Assembly: GCA_963854835.1 (NCBI GenBank)
Contig: OY978527.1
Location: 19,656,845 to 19,720,844 of the forward strand
From: Megamerina dolium
Taxonomy: Eukaryota > Arthropoda > Insecta > Diptera > Megamerinidae
DNA length: 64,000 nucleotides
Direction: 5' to 3'
Position numbers and translations under genes: made by a program. Within the stretch, counting starts at the first letter, position 1. Every line of letters begins with the position of its first letter. Under the pieces are notes generated by a model. It was not told the DNA's origin. It saw nothing but the letters and a program-made list of their open reading frames with translations, and ran no database searches. Below, piece after piece: positions 22,620 through 35,199 of the stretch.

Positions 22620-23765
22620 TTAAAGGCATTTGATCAAAGCGAGATGGTAAGACCTTTGCTCTCATATTTATTTTATGATACTTTTTTAATGCCTTTAAAC
22701 AAAGCGGGAGGGTAAGGTCTTTGATTTTGGTTCATTTCATAAAAAAATAGAAGATAGTTCGCAACTTTGGACGGTAGCCCCATTAAGAAATGGGTGTGGC
22801 ACGCTGCTTTCATGCCATATCATTTCCGACTATGATATTAATTTAAGTGTTAATTGTGATTGCTCTGGCAAAAAACTGCCAAAATTACAACGGTTTAAAT
22901 TTAAATGAAATTAAGTAATTTTGTATGGGAGCTACCATAAACGGTGGCAGTGCATTGTCCATTTCCTGTAAATGTAGTTATCTTTATAATACTAAACCAC
23001 ACCTTAAATTTGCTTGCCCTACGATGAAGAGTTCGTAACTTATAGCGGTTAAAATTCTATAAATATAAATGTCAATTATTGTTTCTCTAGGCAAAAAACT
23101 GCCGAAGTTACAGCTTACAATTATAATTCACAACTTAAATATGATTGTTGTACGCTGAACAGTTTGTAAGTTATGACACTTAAAATTTTTTTTTATTTCC
23201 TGGACTTTTTATGGGAGCTACATGAAGAAGAGAGTGTGGCTTTCTGATTTTATGCCAGCTTATTTCCGCCTACAATGTTAATATAAGTGTAAAATATGGT
23301 CCCCTTAGACAGATGATTGGCGAAGGTGCAGCAGCTTTCAGGCTCTTTGTATGGGAACTACTATAAAAAGTACGGGTGGCTCACCTATTTCTGGCAAGAT
23401 TATGTAGCAGTATAATATAACTCTACGTGCCAAATATTGTTGTCCCACATGGTATATAGAGAGAGTTATAGCAAGTTAAAGATGTTGAAAATTCCGAGGT
23501 TAGTCGCTTTGAATGCTCAGTGTTGGTACTCTTGGATCATAAGTTACTTATTCCAAATTCTATCAAAATAGCTCAATATTTGCTGAAGTTATCGTGACGG
23601 ACAGACGGAGGGAAACATCGTTAAATCGAACATTTAAGCGACGCTGATCACGAATATGTATATTTTTCTATATCCGGAGATTCCTTCAAGTGGTTACAAA
23701 CGGTTCAACGCATGTACATACTTATGCGTATACATACTTATGCAGGGTATAAAAATACAGAATGC
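22620..23765 (+). repeat. Degenerate internally periodic dispersed-repeat block
   Basis: Several motifs recur at intervals of roughly 130-290 bp. One is ATGGGAGCTACCATAAA-like at about 22926, 23212 and 23347. Another is GGCAAAAAACTGCC at about 22867 and 23092. A third is TTTCCG(A/C)CTA(T/C)(G/A)AT followed by TTAATxTAAGTGT at about 22827 and 23264. At 22620-22720 a segment with AATGCCTTT(A)..CAAAGCG..GGTAAG.TCTTTG is duplicated. The right end (GACGGACAGACGGAGGG, GACGCTGATCACGAATATGT, GGGTATAAAAATA) resembles a sequence often seen in fly intergenic DNA. I cannot name the family and see no ORF. Confidence 0.5.
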
Positions 23766-23769
23766 TATG

Positions 23770-24740
23770 GCTTACAAGATGCAAGAAAATAATTTTTATA
23801 ATGCCTTTTCATCTCCTTTTTCTACTGCTGGGAAGTTTTATTTCATTTGCTTTTGCTTCTACTTATGCTTCTAAATTATTTAAAATATGCGCGGGACTTT
23901 GCAAATTTACATTTTACTTTGCTTTTGCATTAGGTAAGTAATACAAGTCAAAGCTGAAGCAATATCTTTGCTTTTGGCAATCGTCACCAGTCGCAGTCGA
24001 AGACGCAGACACTCGTTTGCTTGCGCGAGTCGTCAACAGTTGCAGTCAAATGTGCTATGTTTTGCTTCTTCTTTCTTGATAATTTCATATATTATTAGTT
24101 ACTTCATATTGAAAAATAAAAAAATTAAAATAAAGGTAACAAAGTTTTCATTTCAGTTCATACATAAAAAAGAATTACATACTACAGTGAAAGCAAACAT
24201 TGTACGACTTTTACTGCGACTGATGCAATTTAAAAACTGGAGGAAATCACCAACAGTAAAGATTACACAAAATACAAGAAACAAGGTTCAGAACAAAATC
24301 TAATAGATTTCCTATTTCGATCTCTAAATTAAATTTTGGAAATACTCCGGATCCCCAATATGGAGGCAACTAAATAATTTCGCATTTGGATAACTTCCCT
24401 ACTAAGATTTAACAACAGTAGTGGGAATGTTAATGATTTCCACTGTAATGGATATTAAAATACATATCTAGTAGGTCTATGCGTGACCCGCAGACAGCCA
24501 GTTATCTAAATCTTATCTAAATTATAACGCCGTTAATAAAGACCTAGGAGTGAGTTACTTGACCTTTAGAAGTCATTTGAAGCGAACGATATCCGAATTT
24601 TTTCGTCACTTAGAAGCATTAAGTTGCACATTATTTAAAACAAAAAAATCCAAAAATAGCACTGAAAACCAAAAGTTCGCTTGGTAAACACTACAGCAAA
24701 TTTGCTGTATTGGAAAGAATGGTAAAAAATGGGTTGCCGA
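23770..24740. other. Intergenic DNA, no gene recognised
   Basis: A 111-codon frame at 23968-24303 has a basic start (RSRRRRH) but no recognisable domain. I treat it as chance. Nothing else found. Confidence 0.5.
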
Positions 24741-24879
24741 GTTTAAAAGTTGTTCTAAAAGTTGGTTACCGAACAAATTATTGACAAAATTCATGCTATC
24801 ATATTGGGCGTTCCAAAAATGTTAGTTGTAGAGATAACAAAAAACATATGCCTCAGCAATATGCATGGTAAATCGAACG

Positions 24880-25490
24880 TGAAGAAGTTCACCGTAAAAT
24901 TAGTGAAGTGCTTGCTAATATTGGACCAAAACACGAGCGTATGCGCTCTTCTGAGACTTCTTTGGATATATATTAACACAATCTAGAGGATTTCCTGCAC
25001 CAGAGTCGAAAAAGGAAACCGAAGAATGGGCGAATTATGGTGGAAGCGACCAAATACCCGTCAGTTAATTGTAAAAGTGTTGGGGTCAGACGTTTTTATT
25101 CATTGATTCTCTTGAAAAAAAAATAACTGCTCAATATTATGAATCATTATTGGAACATTTTAGGAAGAAATTAAAGAAAAATACCATATTTTACGAAAAA
25201 TTAATTCTGTTTTCGAAGAAGAAATTATAGAAAAATACCATATTTTACGAAAAATTAATTCTGTTTTCGTAGCAGCTCACAAATGATGACAAGAATTGTT
25301 GGAATACGAATACGACAATTATTATCTGTTTTCAAATTTGAAAAGATGGCTCTAAGGAAAATGTTTTGAGTTAAATAAAGAAGATACTACCGAAACAATT
25401 GCATATTGTGAGGAGTTGGACAAATTTTGTTTTTTAAAGGAATCGAAAAGTTACAAAAACGCTGAATTATGTGTATTGAGTTAAAGAAAT
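24880..25490 (+). pseudogene. Old mariner transposase relic
   Basis: Across several frames the plus strand reads ESKKETEEWANYGG, DSLEKKITAQYYESLLEHFR with KKL, and then FKFEKMALRKMF and FKGIEKLQKR with MCIELK. The order and spacing match the C-terminal half of mariner transposases (E(T)KxQSKQW..., IDYLxKGxTITxxYY..LL..., FPNLKKWLxGKxF..., FxxGIxKLExRWxKCIxxxG). Catalytic residues are lost and a 54-bp tandem duplication lies in the middle. No terminal repeats found. This is the most decayed mariner in the window. Confidence 0.6.
25164..25268 (+). repeat. 54-bp tandem duplication inside mariner relic
   Basis: GAAGAAATTAAAGAAAAATA...TTCTGTTTTC at 25164-25214 is repeated almost exactly from 25218. 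The unit length is not a problem for frame (54 = 18 codons), but the host sequence is already a pseudogene. Confidence 0.85.
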
Positions 25491-25499
25491 TAAAATGAT

Positions 25500-26160
25500 A
25501 TTACCATTTACTAAACAATTTGTTGGTTGGTTGTTTGGTGATAATCCCTTTGGCTGCGATTTCGAAAAGAAATTATTTATTAAGTTTTACTCCATTTTCA
25601 AATTCGGTCTCTTTTTTGTAACAAACATTTTTTTGTTAATCTTTTCTCGGAAATGCCCTTATATAGATCTATTCCTTTCAGTCACACATTGTTCACTTGC
25701 ACTAGTTCGCTGACTGATTTCCATTCAATTCATACAAAGTAACATTAAATAAATTTGTAGAAATGTTTGCATTTTTGTTTACGTGAACAAATGTAAAATG
25801 AAAAAAATATGTAACTGAAATAATCAAATTGAAAAAGGATGATATTTACGGGTTATGAATTTTAATTTTAGTTCTTTCATCCCTCTTTACTCTCCATGTT
25901 GACTTACTCGCCTACAATTTGGACAAATAGAGAAAGAGAGTAAATTCGAAAAATAATAAAAAAACCTTTTGATGAAAATCACTCTAGGGAATGATACATT
26001 TATGCAAAAGAAAATATTAAGTACTGAGAATGAGTGATGCAAACGTGCTATTTGATAAGGAATAAAATATAACAGTTTTGTAAGTAATAACATATTCAAA
26101 TAAAATTTTTCGTATAAAAAGTCATTTGTACAATTTAATTAAATATTAAATAAAATTTTT
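25500..26160. other. AT-rich intergenic DNA, no gene seen
   Basis: No similarity recognised. It ends in the T-run (26157-26168) that is the complement of the A-tail of the following SINE. Confidence 0.5.
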
Positions 26161-26905
26161 TTTTTTTAATATGTGGCACTTATAAGTCCCGAAGTGCACT
26201 TTGGCCGAGCTTCTTTCCATTACTGTTGTGACAGTATTAGAAGTGACCTACTTATTTTAGCCGGTTCCGAACGGCAGAAATTTTGCGTCATCACTTTTTC
26301 TGAGCTTTGTCACACAGTTCCTTTTATGGCCAAGACAGACGGCAGCCTAATTCCGGATTATCGAGTTAATTCGCATAAACTCTATGAATTAATTCTCAAA
26401 ATAAAAGAGGATTAGGGCAATTTGCGATGGCAACACTGCTGAAAATTGTCTATTGTGAATTTTTCTCCATCTATTTTACAAACCATTAGGTGTGTTCGCT
26501 AACAAAAAACTTTCAACAACTGTTAAGTTTTCAACATGAAAAGTGTTGGCGAACAAATAAATCCAGCTGTCAATTACGAACGGTGAATGTCAATTTACAA
26601 GTTTCTGATAGTTTTCAGTTCACGTACTTCTTGTAGATTTTCTCATATCGAGAGTGATAGATGACAGAAATTGATAGTGATAGTAATGTAAGTGGACAGA
26701 CTTAATAAAACAGCAATCAGCCGTTTAGTTAATCCGCAATACTGCCGTCTGTCAGGTTATTATTTTATTCGGATTAAGTGCGCCGGTAATCCGGAATTAG
26801 GCTGCCGTCTGTCTAGGCTATTAGAAGCTCTTTCATGACAAATTGTTACTTCCGGAAGATTTGACAATTGCTTACCGCCAGGTGGGTACCGTTTGAAAGA
26901 AAACA
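26157..26905 (-). repeat. tRNA-derived SINE (copy C), interrupted by a MITE
   Basis: The SINE lies in two parts, 26157-26326 (A-tail, 3' end and body) and 26821-26905 (middle), in minus orientation. Between them sits the 494-bp MITE at 26327-26820. The pieces rejoin exactly at TTA to give the uninterrupted SINE body (CCTTTTAGAAGCT). The tRNA-like head is missing. The A-rich 3' tail is preserved here, which helps to define the SINE 3' end. Confidence 0.85.
26327..26820 (+). mobile_element. Harbinger-type MITE, family M copy 2
   Basis: 494 bp with both ends preserved. The left end is TGGCCAAGACAGACGGCAGC followed by CTAATTCCGGATTA. The right end is its near-perfect reverse complement (TAGCCTAGACAGACGGCAGC on the other strand). 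TTA is present on both sides (26324-26326 and 26821-26823), and the SINE around it supplies the empty site. No coding capacity. A 3-bp TWA duplication is characteristic of PIF/Harbinger. The copy at 4685-5196 is its reverse complement. Confidence 0.9.
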
Positions 26906-26909
26906 ACTG

Positions 26910-27780
26910 AGCTACTTTCCTATGTATTATTTCTGTAATTTGATCTCTGAAGTCTGTATAATAAGTCTAAGTAATGCTAAATATTTGTGATTTATTTATG
27001 ATTTACAATTAATATTTTTTGTTAACTGCGTTATTGAAAGTAACTTAACTACTTTTTAGCAAATATAGATTTGTTTGAACGTTTTTGTTTCTTTTTAATA
27101 CAAAAAGTAATACATACATATGTATGCCTCTGTTGTATAAAGTTGAATTGACTTACTTGACTTTTTATTTTAAGATACGAGTACATGAATCTGTATGTAC
27201 TTTTCGCTAATTCCGCTTAAATTGTACAAGATTAAAAAATATATGAACTCCTTTCAACCACAAAATACATTTGATTACTTTTTAAGTTTTTTTTGCATCG
27301 AGCCATTTTCACATACATATATGATACTTTATCAGGTATTATTAAATGCATCTAAATTTAACTACTGTTTTTTGTTTTGTTACTAACGAAATAATTTTCA
27401 CTTTAAATAAAAAAGCATTTTTAAAACCGATTTAATCATTATTTATTATTTGGGAGGAGCGTTTCTCAAATAATGTTGATGCAATTTTTATCGAGTTAAG
27501 TTGTTACAAAATAATAAATTCCGGAACTAATCCCGGGATCCCTAGATTTTAATAGCGATATCCCAAAAATCCTGAAAAAATGTACATCCTTAATCATTTT
27601 TATATGATAAACGTTTCTTTGTTAACTTCGATTCATTAGTTCTGGTTCAAGTCTTAATTGACTACGAAATGCAAGGAAAATTCTTGTATATTTTTTCTTT
27701 AGTAGTCGTAATTAAAATTCAACCCGTCTATGTACTCATATTGTGAGCTTGCAATGATTCAATGTTGTTTTCATCTCATT
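26910..27780. other. AT-rich intergenic DNA, no gene seen
   Basis: No coding sequence or known repeat recognised up to the left end of the next Harbinger. Confidence 0.55.
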
Positions 27781-27973
27781 GATTAACAGTGCAATTCTAG
27801 CTAAGACAGTTCAAAGTATTTTGCAAGACATTTGTAAGATAGTTGGCAAGGTAGTTTGAAAGCCTTTTGTTATTCTAGCACAAAAATCTTACAAAAAAGC
27901 TTCCTCACTCACAATTCATGGTAAAAAGCTTTTCTGACAGGAGACAAATAAAATTGTTCTGACAACTGCAAAA

Positions 27974-28604
27974 ATGGAAGAAGGCAAGAACCAAACGTAA
28001 GTTTATTAACATTAAAAATGTTAATAATATTATGAATATCAATAATATATTTATAAGAATATAACAATCCAATTTATATATTTCAGCAAAAGAAAGGCAA
28101 AACGAACTTCACCTGATCAATTGAAGTTGTTTGTGGAGTTCTGTGCTGCTAATACAGAAATGGCTACCGGGAGCAGCAATCCGCGTTCGCCCAAATACAT
28201 GCAGAACATGAGAGCGCTTGCAGTGTTTGGCACGGCGGCTGTTTATGGACGAGCTAACGTGACTTTACTGGGTTTTATGGTAAGTTTACTATGATATTTC
28301 ATGTTAATTTTACCATTGTAGCTTTTTTGGAATTCGCACATGAGACCTCAGCGTCTCACCTATTTTCACAGGAAAATACACCAAGTGAAGATGCATGTGA
28401 ATCGCTAAATGACAAGTCGACAAGTCGGAAACAATGGCGATGTTTTGATGCTGATGAAGAGGCATTGGGGCTTTTACGGGAATCCCTGGAGCAGAGGCGG
28501 ATGAACGTGCTATTCAGGCACAATTGGAAACGGCAGACGCTTATAAGAAAATGGCAGCAGCTGTATTAGGCTTAACACAGGCGGTTGTCAATACCAAAAA
28601 ATAA
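27974..28604 (+). pseudogene. Harbinger accessory protein, Myb/SANT-like (three exons, one frameshift)
   Basis: ATG at 27974 opens a short exon (MEEGKNQ...) ending at a GTAAGT donor (27997). The acceptor TTTCAG ends at 28086. Exon 2 reads KRKAKRTSPDQLKLFVEFCA and TGSSNPRSPKYMQNM, resembling the Myb/SANT-like (zeste-type) DNA-binding domain found in Harbinger accessory proteins. A second GTAAGT follows GFM near 28279 and an acceptor ends near 28371. Exon 3 begins ENTPSEDACESLNDK. Near 28495 the frame must change to reach EADERAIQAQLETADAYKKM and AAAVLGLTQAVV, ending in a stop at 28602-28604, so there is a single small indel. The family protein helps the transposase bind terminal repeats. Confidence 0.65.
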
Positions 28605-28728
28605 TAAAATGATTTTTTAAATAAAAAAAAAAAAAACAAAATCAAAATCAACTTTTGAAAAAATGTCTTTTTATTGTATAGTAGTGTATTGTAATAAAAT
28701 ATGCAATTTTTTTTTGGTATTTTTTATT

Positions 28729-29860
28729 TTACAAAGATGAAACATAGGCTTCACGTACTCGAACAGTTTCTCTGTAAAGGTGCATTTTGTTGTGTCCAGA
28801 TTCCGTATTAAAAGTTTGGCTGACACTACTTATTTCATCCTCCAATTCTTCCTCATTCCATGGGAGCTGTATCCTATTTTTCACAAATATGTTGTGCAAA
28901 ATTACGCACGCATAAATTGTATTAGCTTCTCGCTCATGACTGTAATTAAGTACATGTACTTTGAAAAGATATCCAAAACGCCCTTTCAACACTCCAAATG
29001 CTCTTTCTATATCATTTCTTGCGCGTATATGCATTGCATTGAATCTCCTTTGATTTTCACTATTAGGAGGGTCAAATGGAATCAGCAACCAAGGCTCTAA
29101 TGGATATCCTTGATCTCCTAACAGCCAATTTGATTGACCAAGTCGGTGGGACTCACTCAAATATCTTCGTGCAGCTGACATTGCCCTAATTCCAGAATCG
29201 TGGCACGACCCCGGATACCGGGCATTGATTGTTGTAAACATCATACTGTGGTCACATATCTGTAATTAATATAATTTATTGAGTTTGGGGCCATCAAGTA
29301 AAAATCCCACCGCTTCAACATTGATACTGTAAAATCCCTTACGGTTCATGTATAGGTTTTGGGGGTTTTCGTTGTCTGCGGATGATGGCGTTATGATTGC
29401 AAAACCTTAAAAATAATATCGATATATTTATGCACATGTATCACTTTTTATTGTTTACCCCAATTTTAGCGCATTTTTTCGGAATCGTCTTGAGGAAAGC
29501 ATATTTCATTTCCTTTACGTTGTACTAATAAACTAGAAATGGAATCAATGCTCCGCGAAATTAACATTTGCCTCATTACAGTTTCAAATAAGTTTCCAAC
29601 ACATTGCTAATCAGAACCATGACCAAAAAAGTGTAACACTGCCAAGAAGCGTGTCTTAAACGGTACCCTAGATTGCTGTGTATCATAAGTGGTAGATAGC
29701 TTTGGACAGTCTCTAATTTTTTCTAAATGACTCCTCTGCAAAAGCAAAAGTGTCGTTTTCTGATCGCATTTTTCCAGTAAGCTCCGTCGATTTAATATAC
29801 GCCGTTTTCTAGTGCCACGTGAAATTCTATTATATAAAAAGATCTGTTCCATTATAAAAA
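28729..29860 (-). pseudogene. Harbinger transposase (DDE_Tnp_4 / HARBI1-like)
   Basis: On minus, 29852-29607 encodes a basic N-terminal stretch with the block FKTRFLAVLHFFGHGS (normally ...RFLATG.S...). Broken frames continue to FPQDDSEKM. At 29400-29311 NLYMNRKGFYSINVEA is joined by a 51-nt intron (29260-29310, GT at the 29310 side, CAG ending at 29260) to ICDHSMMFTTINARYPGSCH, which contains the second catalytic Asp. The last exon (to 28729) carries LLGDQGYPLEPWLL, then RARNDIERAFGVLKGRFGYL with the catalytic Glu, and ACVILHNIF. The GAIDGTH block with the first Asp is not readable, so that part is deleted or decayed. The C-terminal 171 codons are intact. Confidence 0.8.
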
Positions 29861-30004
29861 CAGTTTTTTTTACTCAAATTGTATTTAAATATTCAATCAA
29901 CAGAATAGACAATTGTCTTGTAATAAATTTTTATCTTTCGTAAGACTGTGATGATTTGAAAGACAGTTGCTAGAATTGCCCCGTTAGTCACCGGTTAATG
30001 CAGT

Positions 30005-30335
30005 GGGTGCCGTAGCTCAGTGGTTAGTGTGTTCGCTTTCTGATCTGTAGGTCGTGGTTCAATCCCCGGCTGATGCATAACAAATTTAATATAGATAAGA
30101 TTTTTCTTTCGAATGGTACCCACCTGTCGGCAAGCAATTGGCAATTCTTCCGACAGTAACAGCTTGCCATGAAAAAGCTTCTAAAAGAACTCTGTGACAA
30201 AGCTCAGAAAAAGTGATGTCACAAGTGTTCTGCCGTTCGGAACCGGTTAAAATAAGTAATACTGTCCAAATTTAACACGCACAACAGTAATGGAAGAGAA
30301 GCTCGGCCAATGAGCCCTTTGGGGCTTTAAGTGCA
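30005..30335 (+). repeat. tRNA-derived SINE, full length (copy D, reference copy)
   Basis: Begins GGGTGCCGTAGCTCAGTGGT (A box TAGCTCAGTGG), then GTCGTGGTTCAATCCCCGGC (B box GGTTCAATCC). A tRNA-unrelated body of about 260 bp follows, ending GGGGCTTTAAGTGC. Other copies continue into CACAT and an A-run. Internal polymerase III promoter boxes plus an A-rich tail make it a SINE. It starts about 20 bp downstream of the right end of Harbinger H2. Five more copies lie in this window. Confidence 0.9.
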
Positions 30336-30345
30336 TTGTGTTGCT

Positions 30346-30960
30346 CCTTCAGCTAAACAAACTCTGATATACAGACATCTACATACTAGTACTATGGAAC
30401 TATTGAATAACATGGAATGAAGCCATTTATGTCAATGGCGGGTACTACAGTAATAACAACAACAAGAGACGTTATTTACCGTTCTAACAATTTTGATGAA
30501 AAACCGCATTGTCATTTTATTACTTTACTATTACGCGTTGTATGCATGTGCTACATCAATACTTATTTATCTTACTGTTTTGTTGTTATTGTTCAGCAAT
30601 CAAGTACCATAGATAAATGACGACAGCAGAATATGCGAGTGTTAAGTGAATGGTTCAATTGTTAGCGACATAGTATTTGTTGTTTTTCTAGCCCCTTCAC
30701 AAAAGTGTGTTTGTTTGGTTCGTTGATTATTTGATGAGAAGTGACAGTTTCCAATATTAAAACAGAAATTAAATAAAAAAGAAAGAGAATGAAAAGTAAG
30801 TACGACTTAAATTAATTTTGTGCGTAGAAAAATTAAATAAGAGAACCCTTAAAGTTTCAGCATATTCACGAAATAAACGAAAAACCATTATATTGTTTTT
30901 GAAAATATTCACCTTTAAGTTTTATACATAACATTACTTGTAATACTTAAAAAAAAAATA
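30346..30960. other. Intergenic DNA, no gene seen
   Basis: No coding or repeat similarity recognised. Confidence 0.5.
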
Positions 30961-30963
30961 GAT

Positions 30964-31156
30964 ATGTGGCACTTAAAGCCACAAAGTGCTCATTGGCCGA
31001 GCTTCTCTTCTATTACTGTTGTGCGTCTTAAATTTGGACAGTATTAGAATGGACCTACTTATTTTAGCCGGTTCCGAACGGCAGAACACTTGTGACATCA
31101 CTCTTTCTGAGCTTTGTCACAGAGTTCTTTTTAGAAGCTTTTTCATGGCAAGTTGT
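30964..31156 (-). repeat. tRNA-derived SINE, 5'-truncated (copy E)
   Basis: The reverse complement begins at ACAACTTGCCATGAAAAAGC and runs to TTTGTGGCTTTAAGTGCCAC and AT, followed by an A-rich tail. It lacks the tRNA-like head. Confidence 0.85.
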
Positions 31157-31159
31157 GGA

Positions 31160-32380
31160 TGGAATTATGCTGGATGCAGTTTTGAATAAATAGTGTCCAA
31201 TCGGCAGAGTCCACTTTGAAACGCGGGCGAGTTACATAATTAGGAGGATTGTTAATTGAAAAAAAAATCTATAATTATTGGAAAATGGTCGCTGCCTGCA
31301 AGATCATTGCTTACTTTCCATTTAGAGCAGATTGCAAGAGAAGGTGAGCAGAAAGATAAATCTATATGTGAGAAAGTGCGATGTGTACTGCAGTGAGTAG
31401 GAGTACCGTTATTGAGTAAAACAAAATTTGATTGGCTAATAAATTTCGCGAGAATAGTGCCTCTTTTGTTGTTTTTTGGAGGAAATATATTTCATACTTT
31501 ATTTGTGAAGAAGTAACACATTTTTGCATTGGAACTATTTTTTTTTTTCATAGAAGCATGCCTATGAAATACTTCAACGACCACTTCATATGTTTAAAAC
31601 CGTTCATCGCCTGTTGTGATTTGAACAACAGGAGGTAATTTTTACGAGATAAATCATAATGAACAAGAAGTCAATAATTTGGTGTAATTATTCTCCAAAA
31701 AATTAACCATTTGATGTGATGTGTTGTGGTGAAGCACGATGCACCGCAAATAAATGAGTGTATCAAAAGGATTGATTGTAACTGGCCTAGTTTTATGGGA
31801 AAAAGAGGAAATTTTTATTGTTGATTATAGAGAGAGAGAGTATGTAATTACAAATGAAACATATTTTTATATTGCTTGATATTCTATATTTTATTTTATC
31901 TCGCTATTAATGTAATTTACTTTTATTCCCACTATTTATATTTGTCACTGTCTCCTATATAATGCATTGATTTTGAAAATGTAAGTTAGTTATTTTAGAG
32001 CCGAGTGAAAAAACGGAGCAAGAATTAGTTCCAATAATATAGTAATCGATCGATAGTATTTGTCTTTTACTAATACCCAAAGGAAGGAACAAAGGTAGGA
32101 ACAAAGACAAATTTCCTTGTTCATCAAGTGGACCAAAATAAAGCAAGCTAACCGCAGTTGTTACGGGCACTGCTACAATACAAGATATTTTGTAACAAAA
32201 GTGGTAATTTCTGGAGACTTTTAGGACCACCTGCTTAATCCAGTAGAATATAAATTCATTCTACATCATTCATTTGATTGACTGTTTGATTAATGAAATC
32301 TAAAATTTTAAATATTTCGAAAGTAGGCTAAATGAAAATATACAACTGTCTTCCTACCTCAGTTTATAAATATATGTATC
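31160..32380. other. AT-rich intergenic DNA, no gene seen
   Basis: No gene or known repeat recognised. A short AGAGAG run lies at 31830-31842. Confidence 0.5.
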
Positions 32381-32385
32381 TATAT

Positions 32386-33450
32386 ATACGAAGGTTACTA
32401 TTTATATTTCGGGATCTACCAACACTAATGTCAATAGCTAATATCTGGCAACACTATATTAAAGTTTGACATTTTTTTAGCAGAAACGTGCTCACAACGT
32501 TTTGATGTACAAGTGTTATTTGCTTTGTTTACAGTGAGTTAAGAAAATCAATTTGGCAAAAAATGGAAATTTCAAGAGAAGGTTTTCGTTGGATAATTTT
32601 TCACAAATTTCGACGTGGATTATCTCAACAAGAATGTGTCGATGAACTCAGTTCTTTGTATGACGATTAAGCACCATCAAAAACCACAGTATATCGCTGG
32701 TACTGTGAATTCAATCATGGTAGTATTTCGGTCGCCGACGAATTCCGTGAAGGTCGTCCAAAATCGGTTGTTGAGTCGCAAAACATCGATGCAGTGCATG
32801 AACTGATAATGCAAGATCGTCATGTGACATATCGTGAGAAGAGGCATCCTTGGACATTAGTTCTACTTCAATACATTCGATTTTGCAGTTAGTTGTAAAA
32901 AAAATTTGCAGTCGTTGGAGTAGCTCAAAAAAAGGCTCGCGTCGATTGGTGTAAGGAATTGCTTAAAAAGTTCTACCGTGATGTTTTAAAAGACGTATAT
33001 AAAATCGTGACAGGTGACGAATTATGGATATATGCGTATGAACCAAGACGAGCCAAATCCAACAAAATTTGTTCGGGCCCGCAGCACATCGAAGCAAATA
33101 GTCGCCTGTTTCTTCGGCCGAATGGGTCATATAGCCACTGTTCCGCTTGAGCAACGTAGGACGTTTAATTCTGAGTGGTACACGACCATCATGACAATGC
33201 GAGCTCTCACACATCTCGTCAAACAGGTGTATTTTTAAGCAGTCAAAACATCGAATAGATGACTCATCCTCCGTACAGTCCTGATTGGGCATGCAATGGC
33301 GCTTCTACGAGCGCCAAAGATGGAGTTGAAGCGTTAAAAAACCGTGTTTTGAAAGTGTCTCAAGAGGAACGGAAAAACTGCTATGACAAATGGTTTGAAC
33401 GAATGCAAAAGTGCATTGATCATCATGGTGAATATTTTGAAAAACAATAA
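32386..33450 (+). mobile_element. mariner transposon, internally deleted
   Basis: A plausible left terminal repeat (CGAAGGTTACTATTTATATT next to TA at 32387) leads into the 5' UTR typical of one mariner lineage (AGAAACGTGCTCACAACGTT). The transposase remnant ends with its stop at 33448. I could not find a matching right terminal repeat before the TA-microsatellite, so the right end is probably lost. Confidence 0.75.
32563..33450 (+). pseudogene. mariner transposase
   Basis: ATG at 32563 begins MEISREGFRWIIFHKFRRGL; then SQQECVDELSSLY and SKTTVYRWYCEF, the mariner helix-turn-helix region, follow with one stop after DD. A frame change near 32840 breaks the linker. Further on are KIVTGDELWIYAYEP with the first catalytic Asp, DEPNPTKFVRARSTSKQIVA and VPLEQRRTFNSEWYTT. 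A deletion then runs into HHDNASSHTS (second Asp), which is read in a different frame. The third Asp region is disrupted (YSPDWACNG in place of a PDLAPxDF-type motif). The C-terminus NCYDKWFERMQKCIDHHGEY and FEKQ is intact. Inactive through frameshifts, deletions and loss of the third Asp. Confidence 0.85.
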
Positions 33451-33571
33451 AGTTGTTTTCATTTAATATATTTATATGTATATCTGTAAATGTTTGTTAT
33501 TATTTATTATTTTCGAAATATACGAATACAAAAGAAAGTGATAGAAAGCGTGTGTTTCCCTCTGCCTCCCG

Positions 33572-33722
<151 letters not shown>

Positions 33723-33726
33723 TATA

Positions 33727-35189
<1,463 letters not shown>

Positions 35190-35199
35190 TATATCATAT

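Larger units (their letters stand above)
27786..29983. mobile_element. PIF/Harbinger transposon H2, near-complete two-ORF element
   Basis: About 2.2 kb. The left terminus reads ACAGTGCAATTCTAGC and the right terminus, read from the other strand, ACGGGGCAATTCTAGC. Both are adjacent to TA/TTA, fitting a Harbinger TWA target. Inside are a Myb-like ORF on plus (27974-28604) and a transposase on minus (28729-29860), facing each other. This is the most complete Harbinger in the window. Confidence 0.85.

Noticed and set aside
25164..25268. Possible CRISPR or satellite array
   Set aside because: Only two copies of a 54-bp unit, inside a mariner relic. No spacer pattern. The window is eukaryotic.
30005..30075. 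Functional tRNA gene
   Set aside because: A and B boxes are present, but the stems do not form a good cloverleaf, there is no terminator right after, and the same sequence heads several copies of a SINE.
31955..32230. 91-codon minus-strand frame
   Set aside because: No recognisable domain, surrounded by non-coding AT-rich DNA, no splice or promoter context.
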